Positions 8,064 through 16,494 of a DNA stretch of 64,000 nt are shown here, one piece after another. The position numbers were made by a program, and so were the translations under genes. Source of the stretch: Microbacterium sp. 70-16 (GTDB taxonomy: Bacteria; Actinomycetota; Actinomycetes; Actinomycetales; Microbacteriaceae); the NCBI RefSeq assembly GCF_001898315.1, contig NZ_MKTQ01000014.1:159074-223073 (forward strand). The letters are read 5' to 3'. Numbering within the stretch: the stretch's first letter is position 1; every line of letters begins with the position of its first letter. The notes beneath the pieces are model-generated. The model was not told the DNA's origin and did not search any database. It saw nothing but the letters and a program-made list of their open reading frames with translations.

Positions 8064-9170
8064 ATGCCCCGCGTCGCCGTGATCGGATCCGGCAGCTGGG
8101 GCACGACATTCGGCAAGGTGCTCGCCGACGGCGGCGCGCACGTCGTGATGTGGGCGCGCCGCGCTGAGCTCGCGCAGGAGATCCAGGAGAGCCACCGCAA
8201 CAGCGAGTACCTGCCCGGCATCAACTTGCCTCGCTCGATGTCGGCGACGACGCATCTGTCCGAGGCTCTCGACGGGGCGACGCAGATCTACCTTGCGATC
8301 TCCAGTCAGGCGCTGCGGCAGAACCTGAAGGCCGTGCGCCCCCTCATCGCGACCGTCGACGCGCCTGTGGTCTCCCTCATGAAGGGTGTCGAGAAGCGCA
8401 GCGGGCTGCGGATGAGCCAGGTCATCGAGCAGGAGCTGCACTGCGACCCGGCGCGGATCGCCGTGGCATCCGGCCCCAACCTCGCCCTCGAGATCGCTCG
8501 CGAGCAACCGACAGCGGCGGTGATCTCCTCGCCCAGCCGCGAGACGGCCGAGGCGGTGGCGTTGCGCGCGCGCAACAGGTACTTCCGCACGTTTGTGAAC
8601 ACCGACGTGATCGGCACCGAGTTCGGCGGCGTGCTGAAGAACCTCATCGCGGTCGCCATCGGCATCGTCGACGGCGTCGGCTACGGCGAGAACACGAAGG
8701 CCTCGATCATCACGCGGGGCCTGGTCGAGATGACGGACTTCGCGGTCGCCTACGGCGCCCAGCCCGAGACGCTGCAGGGACTCGCGGGGCTCGGCGACCT
8801 CATCGCGACGTGCCAGTCTCCGCTCAGCCGCAACAACACGGCGGGGCGCCTGCTCGGCCAGGGATACAGCTTCCAAGACGTCGTGAAGCAGATGAACCAG
8901 ACCGCGGAGGGGCTGGCATCCGTCGCCCCCATCCTGCAGTTGGCGCGTGAGGCATCCGTGTCGATGCCGATCGTCGAGCAGGTCAAGATGGTGCTCGACG
9001 GAGCCATGGACCCGCGCCACATCGCGCCGCATCTGACCACGGACGACGACAAGCCCAAGGGCGAGAGGACCCAGAATGGACAAAGCGGTGGTGGCGGTGC
9101 TCTTCGGCGGTCGCTCCAGCGAGCACTCGATCAGCTCCGCAACGGCCGGGGGCGTGCTGCGGGCGATTGA
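8064..9170 (+). CDS. gpsA: NAD(P)H-dependent glycerol-3-phosphate dehydrogenase
   Basis: 368 residues from ATG 8064, 7 nt after the acyltransferase stop. It reduces dihydroxyacetone phosphate to sn-glycerol-3-phosphate for phospholipids. The Rossmann motif GSGSWGTTF is at residues 8-16, and the catalytic lysine lies in VLKNLIAVAIG (Lys192), followed by GENTKASIITRG. The last 31 codons overlap the start of ddl by 95 nt in another frame, encoding a Gly/Arg-rich tail that is not part of the usual fold. The much longer upstream open frame is antisense-like and was not used. Confidence 0.96.
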   Translation: MPRVAVIGSGSWGTTFGKVLADGGAHVVMWARRAELAQEIQESHRNSEYLPGINLPRSMSATTHLSEALDGATQIYLAISSQALRQNLKAVRPLIATVDAPVVSLMKGVEKRSGLRMSQVIEQELHCDPARIAVASGPNLALEIAREQPTAAVISSPSRETAEAVALRARNRYFRTFVNTDVIGTEFGGVLKNLIAVAIGIVDGVGYGENTKASIITRGLVEMTDFAVAYGAQPETLQGLAGLGDLIATCQSPLSRNNTAGRLLGQGYSFQDVVKQMNQTAEGLASVAPILQLAREASVSMPIVEQVKMVLDGAMDPRHIAPHLTTDDDKPKGERTQNGQSGGGGALRRSLQRALDQLRNGRGRAAGD

Positions 9171-10158
9171 CCGCGAGCGCTTCGACGTCATCCCCGTCGG
9201 CATCACGCGCGACGGAGCGTTCATTCTCGAGGACGACGACCCCGACAAGTTCGCGCTGCGAGCCGAGCACCTGCCCGAGGTGGTCGACAACGGCACGCGC
9301 ATCATCTGGCCCGATTCGGCGCTCTCGCGTGAGCTGAAGGTGTCGGATGCCTCAGGCGTGCGCTCGCTGGGTGAGATCGACGTCGTGTTCCCGATCCTGC
9401 ACGGCCGGTTCGGCGAGGATGGCACGGTGCAGGGCTTCCTGGAGCTGCTCGACCTCCCCTACGTCGGGGCGGGCCTGCTCATGTCGGCGATCGGGATGGA
9501 CAAGCACACGACCAAGAGCATCCTGCGCTCGGCCGGGGTGCCGGTCGTGCCGTGGGTCACCGTGACCCGACGTGACCTCGATCGCGACCGCGACCTGTGG
9601 GAGCGGCGCATCCGCGCGCTCGGGCTGCCGGCCTTCGTCAAGCCCGCCCGCGCCGGATCGAGCGTCGGCGTCTCGAAGGTGAGCGACTGGTCAGAGCTGG
9701 ATGCCGCGCTCGATGTGGCCTTCGCCGAGGATCGCACCGTGCTCGTCGAGCAGGGCGTCGTCGGGCGTGAGGTCGAGTGCGGCGTGCTGCAGGGTCGCGA
9801 CGGTGGGGCGCCGCGCGTGAGCGTTGCGGGCGAGATCGTCATCACGGGCCGCGACTTCTACGACTTCGAGGCGAAGTACCTCGGCGCGCCGGGGATCGAC
9901 TTGGTCTGCCCGGCAGAACTGCTCCCGGGTGAGCTGGCCGAGATGCAGCGTGTCGCCGCCCGCGCGTTCGAAGCGGTCGGCGGCGAGGGTCTGTCGCGCG
10001 TGGACTTCTTCTACACCGGCACCGAGTTCTTCGTGAACGAAGTCAACACGATGCCCGGGTTCACGCCGATCTCGATGTTCCCCACCTGCTGGATCGCGTC
10101 GGGAATGTCCTACCCCGAGCTCATCACCGAACTGATCGACCTCGCGCTCGCGCGCTGA
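9076..10158 (+). CDS. ddl: D-alanine--D-alanine ligase
   Basis: 360 residues. It joins two D-alanines using ATP for the peptidoglycan stem peptide. The start ATG 9076 (preceded by GAGAGGA) is fixed by the FGGRSSEH nucleotide-binding motif at residues 10-17, which leaves no room for a later start. The ATP-grasp lysine region FVKPARAGSSVGVSKV (about residues 186-201) and the Mg/substrate loop NEVNTMPGF (about 321-329) are intact. It overlaps the 3' end of gpsA by 95 nt. It meets the DUF3515 gene tail to tail. Confidence 0.97.
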   Translation: MDKAVVAVLFGGRSSEHSISSATAGGVLRAIDRERFDVIPVGITRDGAFILEDDDPDKFALRAEHLPEVVDNGTRIIWPDSALSRELKVSDASGVRSLGEIDVVFPILHGRFGEDGTVQGFLELLDLPYVGAGLLMSAIGMDKHTTKSILRSAGVPVVPWVTVTRRDLDRDRDLWERRIRALGLPAFVKPARAGSSVGVSKVSDWSELDAALDVAFAEDRTVLVEQGVVGREVECGVLQGRDGGAPRVSVAGEIVITGRDFYDFEAKYLGAPGIDLVCPAELLPGELAEMQRVAARAFEAVGGEGLSRVDFFYTGTEFFVNEVNTMPGFTPISMFPTCWIASGMSYPELITELIDLALAR

Positions 10159-10173
10159 GAGCGGCGGCGTGCA

Positions 10174-10650
10174 TCAGGACGACGGGCGCTCGGTGCACTC
10201 GGAACCGCTCGCGGGCAGCTGCTGCACGGCGGTTCCGAGTGCGTCGAGCACGTTGCGGGCACTCACGACGTCATAGTCGAGGTACACCTCGAGCGCGGGC
10301 GTGCGCCCGTACGTCGTGAAACGGTAGTTCGGCGCTTCCGAGTCGTCGATGAGCCAGTCGACGCCTCCGGCGCTTTCGCAGACCAGCGTTGAGGGGCCGG
10401 ACGGCGCGAGACCGCAGGTGAGAAGCACGGTCGTGCGGCCGTCGGCGTCGGTCCAGGCACCGGTCGCCTGGGCATCCGTCCAGACACGGTTCATCCCGTC
10501 GACGGTGTCGGGCAGGCGCACCGTCACGGCCGCACAGGCCGGATCATTCGCTTGCGCGGCGGGCGTCAGCGAGACCGTCGTGCTGCATCCTGACAGCAGC
10601 AGTGCCGCCGCGACGACCGCGACAGGGGCGAAGCGGCGCAGGCGAGACAC
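10174..10650 (-). CDS. DUF3515 lipoprotein
   Basis: 158 residues from GTG 10650-10648. A basic N-terminus and hydrophobic stretch end in the lipobox LLSGC (Cys22), so it should be a lipid-anchored extracytoplasmic protein. The mature part has several Cys and the conserved pattern of DUF3515, a family of unknown function restricted mainly to actinobacteria and often adjacent to ddl and thiL, as here. A TAGCCT -10 sits 6 nt before the start codon and overlaps the -10 of divergent thiL. Confidence 0.88.
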   Translation of the reverse strand: MSRLRRFAPVAVVAAALLLSGCSTTVSLTPAAQANDPACAAVTVRLPDTVDGMNRVWTDAQATGAWTDADGRTTVLLTCGLAPSGPSTLVCESAGGVDWLIDDSEAPNYRFTTYGRTPALEVYLDYDVVSARNVLDALGTAVQQLPASGSECTERPSS

Positions 10651-10656
10651 CCCTCC

Positions 10657-10666
10657 AGGCTACCGT
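10657..10666. promoter_or_regulatory. Overlapping divergent -10 elements for DUF3515 gene and thiL
   Basis: On the minus strand TAGCCT (10662-10657) lies 6 nt before GTG 10650; on the plus strand TACCGT (10661-10666) lies 6 nt before ATG 10673. The two hexamers share the central TA. Only 22 bp separate the two start codons, so both transcripts should be leaderless and the -35 regions lie inside the opposite genes. Confidence 0.6.
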
Positions 10667-10672
10667 GGTGGG

Positions 10673-11656
10673 ATGCAGTCAGAGCACGAGCAGACCGTCG
10701 GCCACCTGGGTGAGAAGGCGGTGCTCGCCCGGATCTTCACGGCGCTGGCGGGATCCTCGACCGCCGAGATCGGACCGGGCGATGACGCCGCCGTGCTCGC
10801 GGCACCCGACGGCCGCGTCGTCGTGTCGACCGACACGCTCGTGCACGGACCCGACTTCCGCCTCGCGTGGTCGACCGGGTTCGACCTGGGCTGGAAGTCC
10901 GCCGCCGTCAACCTCGCCGACATCGCCGCGATGGGCGCGCGCCCGACGGCGCTGTTCGTGGCACTCGCCCTGCCCGTCGACACCGACGTGGCGTTCGTCG
11001 AAGAGCTCGCCCGCGGGCTGCGCAACGCGTGCGACGAGCTCGCCGACGGCTGCGCCGTCGAGGGCGGAGACCTCACGGCATCCGACACCCTGACGATCGC
11101 CGTGACGGCCGTAGGCGTGCTGGACGGTCGCGCTCCCGTACTGCGCAGCGGAGCGCGCCCGGGTGATGTCGTCGCCGTCGCGGGCACGCTCGGCGCGGCG
11201 TCGCGCGGCCTCGCACTGCTGTTCGACCGGTTCCGCGACGCGGTCGGCACTCCAGTTCCGGTCGATGAGGCCCGGCTGGATGCCACCGAGCGCGTCGACC
11301 TCGCCGCGCAACTGCGGCCCACGCCGCCGGTCGCGCTCGGCCCTGTCGCTGCCGCGGCTGGTGCCACCGCCATGATGGATGTCTCGGACGGACTGCTGCT
11401 CGACGCGACCCGAATGGCGGATGCCTCGGAGGTCACGCTTGCGCTGGCACCGGGCCTGGACGAGGCGGCGTTGCGCGGGGGAGAAGACCATGCGCTGCTC
11501 GCGTGCTTCCCGTCAGACCGGCCGCTGCCGGACGGCTTCCGCGCCATCGGGGTCTTGGCCGCACGCGCCGACGCGGCGGTCACGATCGGCGGCACCCCGG
11601 CGACGGGGCACCTCGGGTGGGATCCGCAGCGCGATTGGGACGCGCGGCGGGGGTGA
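10673..11656 (+). CDS. thiL: Thiamine-monophosphate kinase
   Basis: 327 residues from ATG 10673. It phosphorylates thiamine monophosphate to the pyrophosphate with ATP. Family signatures are IGPGDDAAVL (about residues 34-43), a Mg-binding Asp-rich stretch with NLADIAAMGARP (about 80-91), and MMDVSDGLLLDATR (about 235-248), all of the PurM-like fold. Length is normal. The stop codon and that of rsmD are 1 bp apart on opposite strands. A TACCGT -10 immediately precedes the start; the thiamine precursor genes are not in the window. Confidence 0.95.
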   Translation: MQSEHEQTVGHLGEKAVLARIFTALAGSSTAEIGPGDDAAVLAAPDGRVVVSTDTLVHGPDFRLAWSTGFDLGWKSAAVNLADIAAMGARPTALFVALALPVDTDVAFVEELARGLRNACDELADGCAVEGGDLTASDTLTIAVTAVGVLDGRAPVLRSGARPGDVVAVAGTLGAASRGLALLFDRFRDAVGTPVPVDEARLDATERVDLAAQLRPTPPVALGPVAAAAGATAMMDVSDGLLLDATRMADASEVTLALAPGLDEAALRGGEDHALLACFPSDRPLPDGFRAIGVLAARADAAVTIGGTPATGHLGWDPQRDWDARRG

Positions 11657-11657
11657 A

Positions 11658-12233
11658 TCAGTCGGCGATGGATTCCACAGCGCGCACGCACCACCACAGT
11701 GTCGTATCGCCGTACCGTTTCGAGCGCTCCACCTCGAGAGCGTCCGGCAGCGTCGGCTCGCCCGAGCGCGTCGCGCGCTCAATGATCACCAGCGCATCGG
11801 GGTGCAGGCGCGGCACGAGTAGCTCGAGCGCGGTGCGCAATGCGTCATCGTCGAGGTCATACGGCGGGTCGACGAAGACGAGGTCGTATGCCGCCGTGCT
11901 CGCGCGCAAGAAGGCGTCGACGGCCGCGCGGTGCACCTGCACGCGCGCCCGGGGCACCGCCCGCGTGATCGCTTGCGCGTTGCGCGCGGTGACGGATGCC
12001 GCACGCGGCGACTTCTCGACGAGGTCGGCCGAAGCCGCGCCGCGGCTGACCGCCTCCAGAGCCAGCGCGCCGGAACCGGCGTAGAGGTCGAGCACGGCCG
12101 AGCCACGCAGCCGGTCGCTCGACTCGAGGGCGCCGAACAGCGACTCGCGCACGCGGTCACTGGTGGGGCGCGTCCCGGCATCCGGCACCGCGAGTGTCAG
12201 CGAGCCGGCGGCACCGGCGATGATCCTCGTCAC
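11658..12233 (-). CDS. rsmD: 16S rRNA (guanine(966)-N(2))-methyltransferase
   Basis: 191 residues from GTG 12233-12231. The SAM-binding motif LDLYAGSGALALEA (about residues 48-61) and the N6/N2-methylase motif VDPPY (about 128-132) identify an RsmD-type enzyme that methylates G966 of 16S rRNA on the 30S subunit. N-terminal IIAGAAG and RPTSDRVRESLF match RsmD. TAGGGT lies 6 nt upstream of the start codon. In many actinobacteria rsmD is next to recG and coaD, as here. Confidence 0.95.
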   Translation of the reverse strand: MTRIIAGAAGSLTLAVPDAGTRPTSDRVRESLFGALESSDRLRGSAVLDLYAGSGALALEAVSRGAASADLVEKSPRAASVTARNAQAITRAVPRARVQVHRAAVDAFLRASTAAYDLVFVDPPYDLDDDALRTALELLVPRLHPDALVIIERATRSGEPTLPDALEVERSKRYGDTTLWWCVRAVESIAD

Positions 12234-12239
12234 CAGGAC

Positions 12240-12245
12240 ACCCTA
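12240..12245 (-). promoter_or_regulatory. -10 element TAGGGT of rsmD (leaderless type)
   Basis: Read on the minus strand, TAGGGT is followed by 6 nt and the GTG start codon of rsmD. Confidence 0.5.
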
Positions 12246-12259
12246 CCGAGGCGGGTGCG

Positions 12260-12838
12260 TCAGACCGTGGCGCTGCTCTCGCTCGCGATGCGCGGCTCAG
12301 TGCGCCGCTCGGGGCGCAGGCCCGCCTTGTCGGCGTAGAACGCGCGAATCCGGTCCATGTCGGCACTGACGTCGCCGGTCAGCTCGATCGTCGGCCCGAG
12401 CCCCGTCGTCATCGTCGTGCGGTCGACGTAGCCGAGTGTGACGGGCATGCCGGTCTCACGCGCGATGCGGTAGAAGCCGCTCTTCCAGTGGGTGTTGCCG
12501 CCGCGCGTGCCGTCGGGGGTGACGACGAGGCCGAAGACCTCGCCGGCGTGGACGCGCGCGACGACCTCCGCCACCACGCGGCTCGCGTCGTCGCGCTGCA
12601 CCGGAATGCCGCCGAGCGCGCGCATGATCGGTCCGCGCCAGCCGGTGAACAGGCTCGCCTTGCCGAGCCATCGGACGGGGATGCCCAGACGCCAGGCGAT
12701 CGCGAGCATGAGCACGAAGTCCCAGTTCGAGGTGTGCGGCGCTCCGATCAGCACGGTGGGCTTCGTGGGGGCGGGCTCGGTGCGCAGAGTCCACCGACTG
12801 CACAGCCAGTAGATGCGGGCGACGATGCGACGGAGCAT
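12260..12838 (-). CDS. Acyltransferase of the 1-acylglycerol-3-phosphate acyltransferase superfamily
   Basis: 192 residues. The motif PHTSNWD provides the HX4D catalytic pair (His35, Asp40), and VTPDGTRGG (about 107-115) is the second block, a variant of the EGT/EGS motif. The short length and the HTSNWD block are typical of a PlsC-like subgroup distinct from the canonical PlsC at 7277-8056. The acyl acceptor is not evident. The protein has one N-terminal hydrophobic/aromatic segment and an Arg/Ser-rich C-terminus. TACTCT lies 6 nt upstream of the ATG, and recG diverges from it. Confidence 0.87.
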   Translation of the reverse strand: MLRRIVARIYWLCSRWTLRTEPAPTKPTVLIGAPHTSNWDFVLMLAIAWRLGIPVRWLGKASLFTGWRGPIMRALGGIPVQRDDASRVVAEVVARVHAGEVFGLVVTPDGTRGGNTHWKSGFYRIARETGMPVTLGYVDRTTMTTGLGPTIELTGDVSADMDRIRAFYADKAGLRPERRTEPRIASESSATV

Positions 12839-12844
12839 CAGGCA

Positions 12845-12850
12845 AGAGTA
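12845..12850 (-). promoter_or_regulatory. -10 element TACTCT of the acyltransferase gene (leaderless type)
   Basis: On the minus strand TACTCT is followed by 6 nt and then the ATG at 12838. Confidence 0.45.
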
Positions 12851-12941
12851 CGCGGGGGCATATGCCGCGGCGGGCGTATGTCCCCGTGCACCCCGGCGCC
12901 GTTCCGGGACCTCGGCGCGCCGGTATGTCAGTGGTGATGCC

Positions 12942-12947
12942 TAGACT
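12942..12947 (+). promoter_or_regulatory. -10 element TAGACT of recG (leaderless type)
   Basis: TAGACT ends 6 nt before ATG 12954; no Shine-Dalgarno is visible in the intervening CGACGC. Confidence 0.55.
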
Positions 12948-12953
12948 CGACGC

Positions 12954-15116
12954 ATGCCCACCGTCACGCTCGACACGAGCCTGGTCGATGCGCTCGGCAC
13001 GAAGACGGCGGCGCTGTTCCAGCGGGCATTCGAGATGGTCACCGTCAGCGACCTGCTCAGTCACTACCCGCGGCGGTACGCACGCCGGGGCGAGCTGACG
13101 CCGATCGCATCGCTGCCGCTGGGCGAGCAGGTGACGATCGTCGCCGAAGTGCGCTCGGTCTCATCTCGCCCGATGCAGCAGCGCCGGGGCACGATCGTCG
13201 AGGTCGTGATCAGCGACGGCGAGGGCGCACTGACGCTGACGTTCTTCAACCAGAAGTGGCGGGCCGACCAGCTCACGGTGGGTCGGCAGGGCATTTTCTC
13301 GGGCAAGGTCGGCCAGTTCAAGGGACATCAGCAGCTCGCCCACCCCGACTACGCCCTGTTCGACGATGAGGAAGTCGCGCGGCTGACCGCCCATGTGCGC
13401 CAGAACACGCCGATCCCGATCTACCCGGCCACGAGAACGGTCGCGAGCTGGCAGGTGCAGAAGGCTGTCGCCGACGTGCTGGAGAACCTGCAGCCGGTCG
13501 CCGATCCGCTTCCGGATGACTTCCGTGGCGCACACGGACTGCTGGATGCCGACACGGCGCTGCGCCGCATCCACGCTCCCGCCGAGTTCGACGAGATCGA
13601 CGCGGCGCGCACGACGCTGCGCATGCACGAGGCGTTCGTACTGCAGACGGCGCTGCTGCAGCAGCGGCAGTTCGTGCGGGCGATGTCGGCGACCTCGCGC
13701 CGGGCGGGCGACCTGCTGGAGCGCTTCGATGCCCGACTGCCCTTCGAGCGCACCCCCGATCAGCACGCCGTCGGCGATGTCATCGCGCACGACCTCGAGG
13801 GCGACTGGCCCATGAACCGGCTCGTTCAGGGCGAGGTCGGCTCGGGCAAGACCCTCGTCGCGCTGCGGGCGATGCTGCAGGTCGCGCAATCCGGCGGCCA
13901 GTCCGCCCTCATCGCACCGACCGAGGTTCTCGCGGCGCAGCACGTGCGCTCGATCGCCCGCATGCTCGGCCCCGACCTGGCGCCTGAACTCATGCCGACG
14001 CTGCTGACGGGGCAGCTGCCGGCGGCCGAGCGTCGCAAGGCGGCGCTGCGCGCGGCATCCGGTCAAGCACGCATCGTCGTCGGAACGCACGCGCTGCTGA
14101 GCGCTTCGACGACGTTCGCCGACCTCGGCCTCGTCGTCGTCGACGAGCAGCACCGCTTCGGCGTCGAGCAGCGCGAGACGCTGCGCGCGAAGGGCACCGC
14201 GCCGCACGTGCTCGTGCTCACAGCGACGCCGATTCCGCGCACCGTCGCGATGACGGTGTTCGGCGACCTCGACGTCTCGACGATCCGCTCACTGCCGCCG
14301 GGCCGTGCCGGGATTTCGTCGTTCGTCGCACCGCTCGCCGAGAAGCCGGGCTGGTTCACGCGCGTGTGGGAACGCGTCACCGAGGAGGTCGCCGCGGGCC
14401 ACCAAGTGTTCGTCGTATGCGCGGCCATCGACGCCGAATCGAAGGCGAAGGATCAGGAAGCGCCCGACGCCGCACCCGTGCTGGAGGGCGAGCAGCCGCG
14501 CACGCGCTGGGGCGTCGTGCAGGTGCGTGAGCTGCTGGCGACCAACCCCGCGTACGAGAAGATCCGCGTCGAGACGCTGCACGGCAAGATGCCGGGCGAG
14601 CAGAAGGATGCCATCATGCAGGCCTTCGCGCGCGGCGAGATCGACGTGCTCGTGGCGACAACCGTCGTCGAGGTCGGCGTCGACGTGCCCAACGCCTCGA
14701 CGATGGTGATCCTCGAGGCCGACCGGTTCGGCGTCTCGCAACTGCACCAATTGCGCGGCCGGGTGGGGCGCGGGCAGCTGCCCGGGCTGTGCCTGCTCGT
14801 GACCGAGGCGCCGGTCGACACCCCCGCGCGTTCGCGCGTCGAGGCGGTCGCCGCGACCACCGACGGCTTCGACCTGGCCGAAGTCGACCTCGAACTGCGC
14901 GGCGAAGGAGATGTGCTCGGCGACGCGCAGTCGGGCGCCCGCTCGTCGCTGCGCCTGCTGCGCGTCGTGGCCGATGCCGACCTCATTGCGATCGCGCGCG
15001 CCGGCGCCGAGGACGTTCTCGCTGAAGACCCCGCGCTGCTGCAGCACGCCGGCCTCGCCGCGGCGCTCACCCGCCGCCTCGGCCAGCAGGAGCGTGCTGC
15101 CCTCGCCAAGAACTGA
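12954..15116 (+). CDS. recG: ATP-dependent DNA helicase RecG
   Basis: 720 residues. RecG regresses stalled replication forks and branch-migrates Holliday junctions. The N-terminal wedge/OB domain (about 1-200) is followed by a superfamily 2 helicase core with Walker A GEVGSGKT (Lys299), DEQH box (397-400), TATPIPRT (motif III), and motif VI QLHQLRGRVGRGQLPG (about 597-612). The C-terminal GEGDVLGDAQSG stretch is typical of RecG. The start matches the conserved N-terminus and lies directly after a TAGACT box, suggesting leaderless mRNA. Confidence 0.97.
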   Translation: MPTVTLDTSLVDALGTKTAALFQRAFEMVTVSDLLSHYPRRYARRGELTPIASLPLGEQVTIVAEVRSVSSRPMQQRRGTIVEVVISDGEGALTLTFFNQKWRADQLTVGRQGIFSGKVGQFKGHQQLAHPDYALFDDEEVARLTAHVRQNTPIPIYPATRTVASWQVQKAVADVLENLQPVADPLPDDFRGAHGLLDADTALRRIHAPAEFDEIDAARTTLRMHEAFVLQTALLQQRQFVRAMSATSRRAGDLLERFDARLPFERTPDQHAVGDVIAHDLEGDWPMNRLVQGEVGSGKTLVALRAMLQVAQSGGQSALIAPTEVLAAQHVRSIARMLGPDLAPELMPTLLTGQLPAAERRKAALRAASGQARIVVGTHALLSASTTFADLGLVVVDEQHRFGVEQRETLRAKGTAPHVLVLTATPIPRTVAMTVFGDLDVSTIRSLPPGRAGISSFVAPLAEKPGWFTRVWERVTEEVAAGHQVFVVCAAIDAESKAKDQEAPDAAPVLEGEQPRTRWGVVQVRELLATNPAYEKIRVETLHGKMPGEQKDAIMQAFARGEIDVLVATTVVEVGVDVPNASTMVILEADRFGVSQLHQLRGRVGRGQLPGLCLLVTEAPVDTPARSRVEAVAATTDGFDLAEVDLELRGEGDVLGDAQSGARSSLRLLRVVADADLIAIARAGAEDVLAEDPALLQHAGLAAALTRRLGQQERAALAKN

Positions 15117-15148
15117 CCGGCCACGCGGTGGCGTGCGGCCGGCGACGA

Positions 15149-15154
15149 TAGGCT
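15149..15154 (+). promoter_or_regulatory. -10 element TAGGCT of coaD (leaderless type)
   Basis: TAGGCT is followed by CGGAGC and the ATG at 15161, the same spacing as in recG, ftsY and the patB-like gene. Confidence 0.55.
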
Positions 15155-15160
15155 CGGAGC

Positions 15161-15658
15161 ATGAACAACCGCATCGCGGTCGTCCCGGGTTCTTTCGACC
15201 CGCCGACGCTGGGTCACCTGGATGTCATCCGTCGCGCCGCGGCGCTCTACGACGAGCTGCACGTGCTGGTGGTGCACAACCCCGACAAAGAAGCGATGCT
15301 GCCGATCGCGCAGCGGCTGAGCCTTCTCGAGCAGTCGATCGCCGACGAAGGCGTTTCGGGCAACGTGATCGTGGCGTCGTGGAGCATGGGCCTGCTCGTC
15401 GACTACGCCGAGGACGTGAACGCAGGCGTCCTCGTCAAGGGCATCCGCTCTCAGGTCGATGTCGCCTACGAGACGCCGATGGCGATCGTGAACCGCCACC
15501 TCGCCGAGATCGAGACCGTTTTCCTGCTGCCCGACCCGGCCCATGCGCTCGTCTCGAGCTCGCTCGTGCGCCAGGTCGCCGCCCTCGGCGGCGATGTCTC
15601 ACCGTTCGTTCCCGCCGCCGTCGCGACGTTCCTCGACACGGGAGCACGCGAACGCTGA
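15161..15658 (+). CDS. coaD: Phosphopantetheine adenylyltransferase
   Basis: 165 residues, the usual length. It transfers AMP from ATP to 4'-phosphopantetheine, the penultimate step of coenzyme A synthesis. The nucleotidyltransferase motif [10 protein letters not shown] (residues 10-19) contains the (T/H)xGH active-site His19, and the C-terminal [16 protein letters not shown] block (about 132-147) is diagnostic for CoaD. It lies 44 bp after recG and is followed after 35 bp by the yceD-rpmF-rnc-mutM set. Confidence 0.97.
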   Translation: MNNRIAVVPGSFDPPTLGHLDVIRRAAALYDELHVLVVHNPDKEAMLPIAQRLSLLEQSIADEGVSGNVIVASWSMGLLVDYAEDVNAGVLVKGIRSQVDVAYETPMAIVNRHLAEIETVFLLPDPAHALVSSSLVRQVAALGGDVSPFVPAAVATFLDTGARER

Positions 15659-15693
15659 GCCGACGCACGGCTGTGGCCGTTAGCATGTGATGC

Positions 15694-16266
15694 GTGGTCA
15701 GAAAGCATGTGAACGGTCCGTTCGCGTTCCCCGTGCGCGACATCCTGCACCGCTCGGGCGAGATGCGCGAGTTCGAGCTCGAGGTGCCGGCCCCCGAGAA
15801 GTGGGGCGAAGGACTCGTCTCCATCGCGGAGGGTGAGCCGATCTCAGGTGACGTCCGGCTCGAGGCGGTGCACGAGGGCATCCTCGTGACAGCCGACCTC
15901 GAAACGCGATACACCGGCGTGTGCGGCAGGTGCCTCACCGACGTGGCCGAGCCTGTCGAAGTCGAGTTTCAGGAACTCTTCGGGTATCCTGGAGAGGAAG
16001 CGATCGACTTCGAGGTTCAAGACGACCACGTGGATCTTGAAACTCTGGTCAGGGATTCGATCGTCCTGTCGCTTCCTTTCCAACCGGTGTGCCAGCCGGA
16101 TTGCCCCGGACTGGATCCGGCAACGGGCGAGAAGCTGGTTGCAGGAACGGTGCGGGAAACCCCGATCGACGATCGCTGGAGCGCGCTGGCCGCGCTGAAG
16201 GCTGACACCCCACCAGACCCAGACGACGAGGCCGTGCGCCCCGCCGCCCACACAGAGAAGAGCTAG
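15694..16266 (+). CDS. YceD family protein (DUF177)
   Basis: 190 residues from GTG 15694. DUF177/YceD proteins are needed for 23S rRNA accumulation or processing, and the gene is almost always directly upstream of rpmF, as here (2-nt gap). Two Cys pairs are visible: CGRC (about residues 72-75) and CQPDC (about 130-134), typical of the family and likely a metal site. TAGCAT lies 7 nt before the start codon. The C-terminal 25 residues are Asp/Pro-rich. Confidence 0.92.
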   Translation: MVRKHVNGPFAFPVRDILHRSGEMREFELEVPAPEKWGEGLVSIAEGEPISGDVRLEAVHEGILVTADLETRYTGVCGRCLTDVAEPVEVEFQELFGYPGEEAIDFEVQDDHVDLETLVRDSIVLSLPFQPVCQPDCPGLDPATGEKLVAGTVRETPIDDRWSALAALKADTPPDPDDEAVRPAAHTEKS

Positions 16267-16268
16267 CC

Positions 16269-16478
16269 ATGGCAGGTAACCCCCCGAAGCGGAAGGTCTC
16301 CCGCTCCAACACTCGTTCGCGTCGCGCGCAGTGGAAAGCCGAACCGGTCGCCCTCGTCAAGACGATCGAGAACGGCAAGGTCGTCTACAGCCGTCCGCAC
16401 CAGGCGAAGGTCGTCACCGACTCGCAGGGCACCGAGCTGTTCCTGGAGTACAAGGGCCGCAAGGTCGCAGACATCTGA
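16269..16478 (+). CDS. rpmF: 50S ribosomal protein L32
   Basis: 69 residues beginning MAGNPPKRKVSRSNTRSRRA, the basic N-terminus of L32. It lacks the zinc-binding cysteines found in C+ forms of L32 and is therefore the C-minus type. It lies 2 nt downstream of yceD, and rnc starts 16 nt later, a conserved operon. Confidence 0.97.
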   Translation: MAGNPPKRKVSRSNTRSRRAQWKAEPVALVKTIENGKVVYSRPHQAKVVTDSQGTELFLEYKGRKVADI

Positions 16479-16494
16479 TCGAGGCGTCTTCGTC

